Source: Bryobacterales bacterium (lineage in GTDB: Bacteria; Acidobacteriota; Terriglobia; Bryobacterales; Bryobacteraceae). From it: a stretch of DNA of 7,905 nt. The stretch's first letter is position 1; each line of letters begins with the position of its first letter. The position numbers and the translations under genes were made by a program. Positions 4,991-7,905 of this stretch are shown here, piece by piece. Location of the stretch: assembly GCA_016880505.1 (NCBI GenBank), contig JAEHDI010000918.1:1-7905 (forward strand), given 5' to 3'. The notes beneath the pieces were generated by a model. The model worked only from the letters and a program-made list of their open reading frames with translations. It did not search any database and was not told where the DNA came from.

Positions 4991-7905
4991 TCAGAAATCG
5001 AACCGCAGGCCGAGCTTGATCACCCGCGGACCGGCGCCGTTGCCACGTCCCGTAGTGCCAGTGATGCGTCCGGCGTTCAGCGAGCTGATGTTCGTGTTCG
5101 GGTTGCCGAAGTTCGGGTGGTTAAAGATGTTGGTCGACGTCATGCGTAGTTGCAGCCGGGCCTTTTCGCCGACATTGATGTTCTTGAACAGCCCGTAGTT
5201 GAAATTCACCAGGCCCGGCCCAACAATGACGCCCGGCGCGCTGTTTCCAAGCGAGCCTAAGGCGGGCTGGCGGAAAGCAGCGGAATTGAACCACCGCTGA
5301 GTTGTCGCGTTGTCGATCTTCGGGTCGCCGACCAGGTCGGGACGGCCGCCCCAAACCCGGGCGTACGCTGTGTCGGGGCAATCGCCACACCATGGATCCA
5401 GAAATTGCCCACTCTGTAACGTCAGAATGTACGACGATTGCCAGTTCCCGATGGCCTGCTGCATCCAGCCAGGGAGGGAAGAACCGAACTGCTTGCTCTT
5501 GCCGAACGGAATCTCCCAGACGCCGCTCGACGTGAAGCGATGCCTGCTCACTCCGTTCTCATTCCCGGCGTCTCGCTTCAGGTCCCATGCGTATTCAGGC
5601 CAGGCCAGGAAATCACTTCCGCGGGCATTCGTGACCACCTTGGCGTGTGTGTAACCGGCCTGGAAGGTCAGCCCCTTCGAGAATTTCCGCTGGAGTTCGA
5701 ACTCAAACAGGTGCCCGATTTCCGAGCCGCCATTCCGGAACTGGTAGACATTCCAGAAGTTCGGATAGACGAGATTCCACTGGTTATCGGGATTGTTACT
5801 GGCGCGCGGTTGGTTCAAGTCCGGGTAGTAGAAGAGTTGAGTGGTATGGTGCCCGCGGTAGCTCGCGCGTGCGACTGTCGAGGCCCCGAGTTGCCGTTCG
5901 AGCGTGAGATTCCATTGCTCCGTGTACGGCGTACGGATCTTGTTCACACCCGACGAGATGCTCACGCCCGGGAAGTCGCCCGATCCAACCAGACTGAACG
6001 GGTTCGACAGGTTGAACAGCGGAGCACCATCCCGAAGCTGGTTTTGAAAATGCTGGTTCAACTGGAACGGACCGCCCGCGTAGGGGTCGATGACCGCCCA
6101 GGTGAGAAGGGGAGTGTAGTACAACCCGCCGCCGCCGCGGATCACGAATTGACTGCCGAGACGATAGGCAAAGCCCACCCGAGGTCCCCACGTATTGTCG
6201 GCTTTCAGAAGCGACCGCTCGTTCTGGAATCCCGCGGCCGACGCTGTGACGATCGGGATGTTCTTCGGGAAAACCGGGCTGACGAGAGTGTCGATGACTT
6301 TCTGGTTTGGCACCACAAGACTGCCGGTGTTCGCATCGAACGCAAACCGCATATCGTGTACGTCCACCGGTGTGCTGGTTGTTTCGAATCGAAGACCCAG
6401 GTTGACCGTGAGCCGCGGCGTCACCGCCCAGTCCTCCTGGATGAATGCTGCCATGGTGCGGTAACGCGCCATCACCTGCGGCGACCGGTCGTGCGTGCCG
6501 CTCGAGAAAGGAATTCCGAGCAGGAAGCTGGCGTACCCGTATCCGCCTTCCGCGTTGGCATTCTGCGTGCCAAACGCACGGAAGTCCAGCGCGCCGAAGA
6601 TGTCGTCGTTGCTGCCGGCGTCCTCGTCCACCAGGTAGTGCCGGTAGGTGAACCCCGCTTTGACCACGTGTTTTCCCAACGTGAACGTCACCGTGTCGGA
6701 GATGTCGTTGGTTCTCTGGTCCCACCCCGTGTCAGCGTACGCCCACAATGTGGCGAAATCCGAAATGGCCACTCTCGGAACACCGTGCAGACCCTTCTTT
6801 GCATCCATATTTGGCACGTTCAGTCCCCAGTCGCTGACCACCTCCTCGCCGAGTGGCGTGCCGTTATAGATTGAAAAGTCGCGGGTGAATCCCCAGCGGA
6901 TCTGATTCAGGACCCGGGGTCCGAAAAGATGCGTATGTGAAACATAGGCGTTGGTCGCGTTTCGGTACTGCTCCCGGTTGAAGTACGGCAATCCGTTCAG
7001 GTTTCCCGGCTCCGGATCGTGACGGTAGTTCAGGCGCATCGAGATGGTATCCCGGCCGTCCCGAAAATTGTGGTCGCCGCGGACCGTGGGGAAATAGCTC
7101 GTGGCACGGGTGCTATAGAACTGCCGGTAGTTCTCCGAGATCGCACCGGAGCCGCCGAAGTTCGGAAGTGGGAAGTACTTCTCGGCCTGAATTCGCTTCG
7201 AGATCTGGCTGATCCGGCTGGACGGTATCACGTTGTCTTGAAACGGCAGTCCATTCGACGGGTCGTAAACCGTCACCCCCAAAGGGGTCACCTCCGAGAA
7301 ATCCCCGCTGCGCATCTTCGCTGTCGGTACGGACGCAATGTCCCAATACCCGCCCGGCGCGATCCGATCCTCCCAGTTGAAAAAGAAGAAGGTCCGGTTC
7401 CTGCCGTCGTAAACCTTTGGAATATAAACCGGCCCGCCGACGCTCCCGCCGACTTCGTGAAGCTGCGGCCCCTTGCCCTTTGCGTGCGAGAAGTAACCCG
7501 CCGCGTTAAATGCGTAGTTTGAGTGGTCCCAGAACCCGCTGAAGTGCAGATTGTTCGTACCCGAGCGGGTGTTCAGGGAAATCGTGGCTAAGTCACCGTA
7601 TTCAGCCGTGGGAGTCGCTGTTACGAACGAGATGTCCTGGATTGCCTCCATCGACATGCCCATAATCGGACCGCCCCAGGCACCCCATGCGGGAGCCATC
7701 GCGCTGACCCCGTCCACCGAGTAGTAGCCAAAGCTGCTTCTCTGCCCGGCGATGTAGCCGCCATCGTAGTTGGACGACGTGATGTAGCGGAAATTCGTTG
7801 AGAACCTGCTGGCAAGAGGAAGATTTACGAGCTCATCCCGTGTCAGAATGTCGCCCAGTTGCGCATTCTCGGTGTTGAGTGTTGGCGCCTGCGCCTGCAC
7901 CTCAA
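4991..7905 (-). CDS. Oar-like TonB-dependent outer-membrane receptor, N-terminus beyond window
   Basis: The reading frame is open to the window edge, giving about 971 residues and lacking the start. The missing part should hold the signal peptide and the carboxypeptidase-regulatory-like domain typical of Oar-like receptors. The visible part begins in the usual junction (QAQAPTLNTENAQLG, then ELVNLPLASR). A plug domain follows (YYSVDGVSAMAP; ISFVTATPTAEYGDLATIS), then the hallmark GGSVGGPVYIPKVYDGRNRT with FFFFNWED. A long beta-barrel comes next (for example FIQEDWAVTPRLTVNLGLRF and RIRTPYTEQWNLTLERQL-like strands). It ends in the typical MTSTNIFNHPNFGNP, then RVIKLGLRFDF with a terminal Phe suited to barrel insertion. 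Such receptors bring large or scarce substrates (glycans, peptides, metal chelates) across the outer membrane using TonB energy; the substrate cannot be told from sequence. A WCGDCPD pair near the C-terminus might form a disulphide. No frameshift or stop interrupts it. Confidence 0.93.
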   Translation of the reverse strand, partial: EVQAQAPTLNTENAQLGDILTRDELVNLPLASRFSTNFRYITSSNYDGGYIAGQRSSFGYYSVDGVSAMAPAWGAWGGPIMGMSMEAIQDISFVTATPTAEYGDLATISLNTRSGTNNLHFSGFWDHSNYAFNAAGYFSHAKGKGPQLHEVGGSVGGPVYIPKVYDGRNRTFFFFNWEDRIAPGGYWDIASVPTAKMRSGDFSEVTPLGVTVYDPSNGLPFQDNVIPSSRISQISKRIQAEKYFPLPNFGGSGAISENYRQFYSTRATSYFPTVRGDHNFRDGRDTISMRLNYRHDPEPGNLNGLPYFNREQYRNATNAYVSHTHLFGPRVLNQIRWGFTRDFSIYNGTPLGEEVVSDWGLNVPNMDAKKGLHGVPRVAISDFATLWAYADTGWDQRTNDISDTVTFTLGKHVVKAGFTYRHYLVDEDAGSNDDIFGALDFRAFGTQNANAEGGYGYASFLLGIPFSSGTHDRSPQVMARYRTMAAFIQEDWAVTPRLTVNLGLRFETTSTPVDVHDMRFAFDANTGSLVVPNQKVIDTLVSPVFPKNIPIVTASAAGFQNERSLLKADNTWGPRVGFAYRLGSQFVIRGGGGLYYTPLLTWAVIDPYAGGPFQLNQHFQNQLRDGAPLFNLSNPFSLVGSGDFPGVSISSGVNKIRTPYTEQWNLTLERQLGASTVARASYRGHHTTQLFYYPDLNQPRASNNPDNQWNLVYPNFWNVYQFRNGGSEIGHLFEFELQRKFSKGLTFQAGYTHAKVVTNARGSDFLAWPEYAWDLKRDAGNENGVSRHRFTSSGVWEIPFGKSKQFGSSLPGWMQQAIGNWQSSYILTLQSGQFLDPWCGDCPDTAYARVWGGRPDLVGDPKIDNATTQRWFNSAAFRQPALGSLGNSAPGVIVGPGLVNFNYGLFKNINVGEKARLQLRMTSTNIFNHPNFGNPNTNISSLNAGRITGTTGRGNGAGPRVIKLGLRFDF

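Noticed and set aside
5796..6725. 309-residue open frame on the minus strand in another phase
   Set aside because: It is fully inside the receptor gene and rich in Arg, Gly and His, typical of an out-of-phase reading of GC-rich coding DNA.
5438..6874. 478-residue open frame on the plus strand
   Set aside because: It lies wholly inside the receptor gene on the opposite strand. Long antisense frames are common opposite GC-rich genes, and its product is Arg/Val-rich with no recognisable domain, while the minus-strand frame encodes an unmistakable receptor.
7898..7900. GTG as the start codon of the receptor
   Set aside because: The frame continues without a stop to the window edge, and the first visible residues match the middle of Oar-like proteins, not an N-terminus; no signal peptide follows.

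Overview
The window (7.9 kb, GC-rich) carries five recognisable genes, all on the minus strand, plus one possible small gene. Read in the direction of transcription, from high to low coordinates, the order is: a large Oar-like TonB-dependent outer-membrane receptor cut by the window edge (7905-4991); an ECF sigma factor (4795-4142); a zinc-finger plus cupin anti-sigma factor of the ChrR type (4131-3505); an exported DUF4331 protein (3348-1822); and an exported tetratricopeptide-repeat protein (1758-601). The last 600 bases hold no confident gene, only a possible small Cys/His-rich protein (403-197).

The organism is most likely a member of the Acidobacteriota, of the Solibacter/Bryobacter kind. 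This is inferred from the very large Oar-like receptor with its plug-domain hallmark (GGSVGGPVYIPK followed by NRTFFFFNWE), the GC-rich codon third positions and the gene mix. No rRNA or other taxonomic marker is present, so the assignment is tentative.

The core is a probable regulatory module. The sigma and anti-sigma genes are 10 bases apart, and the ribosome-binding site of the second overlaps the stop codon of the first. A good extended -10 promoter (TGC-TATACT) lies upstream of the sigma gene. The anti-sigma factor keeps the metal ligands expected of both its domains: an N-terminal His-x4-Cys-x2-Cys zinc motif and a C-terminal cupin with His-x-His-x3-Glu and a distal His. In the family prototype (RpoE/ChrR of Rhodobacter) such a pair responds to singlet oxygen and related stress. 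The DUF4331 and TPR genes follow on the same strand and are the natural candidate targets. Both begin with signal peptides, so the predicted output is extracytoplasmic.

The intergenic DNA is structured. A terminator-like hairpin with a five-T tail sits between the DUF4331 and TPR genes, immediately before the TPR ribosome-binding site. A hairpin also precedes the DUF4331 ribosome-binding site. A 26-base perfect palindrome follows the TPR gene, and a two-part inverted repeat follows the receptor gene. There is no sign of a CRISPR array, tRNA, rRNA, insertion sequence or phage.
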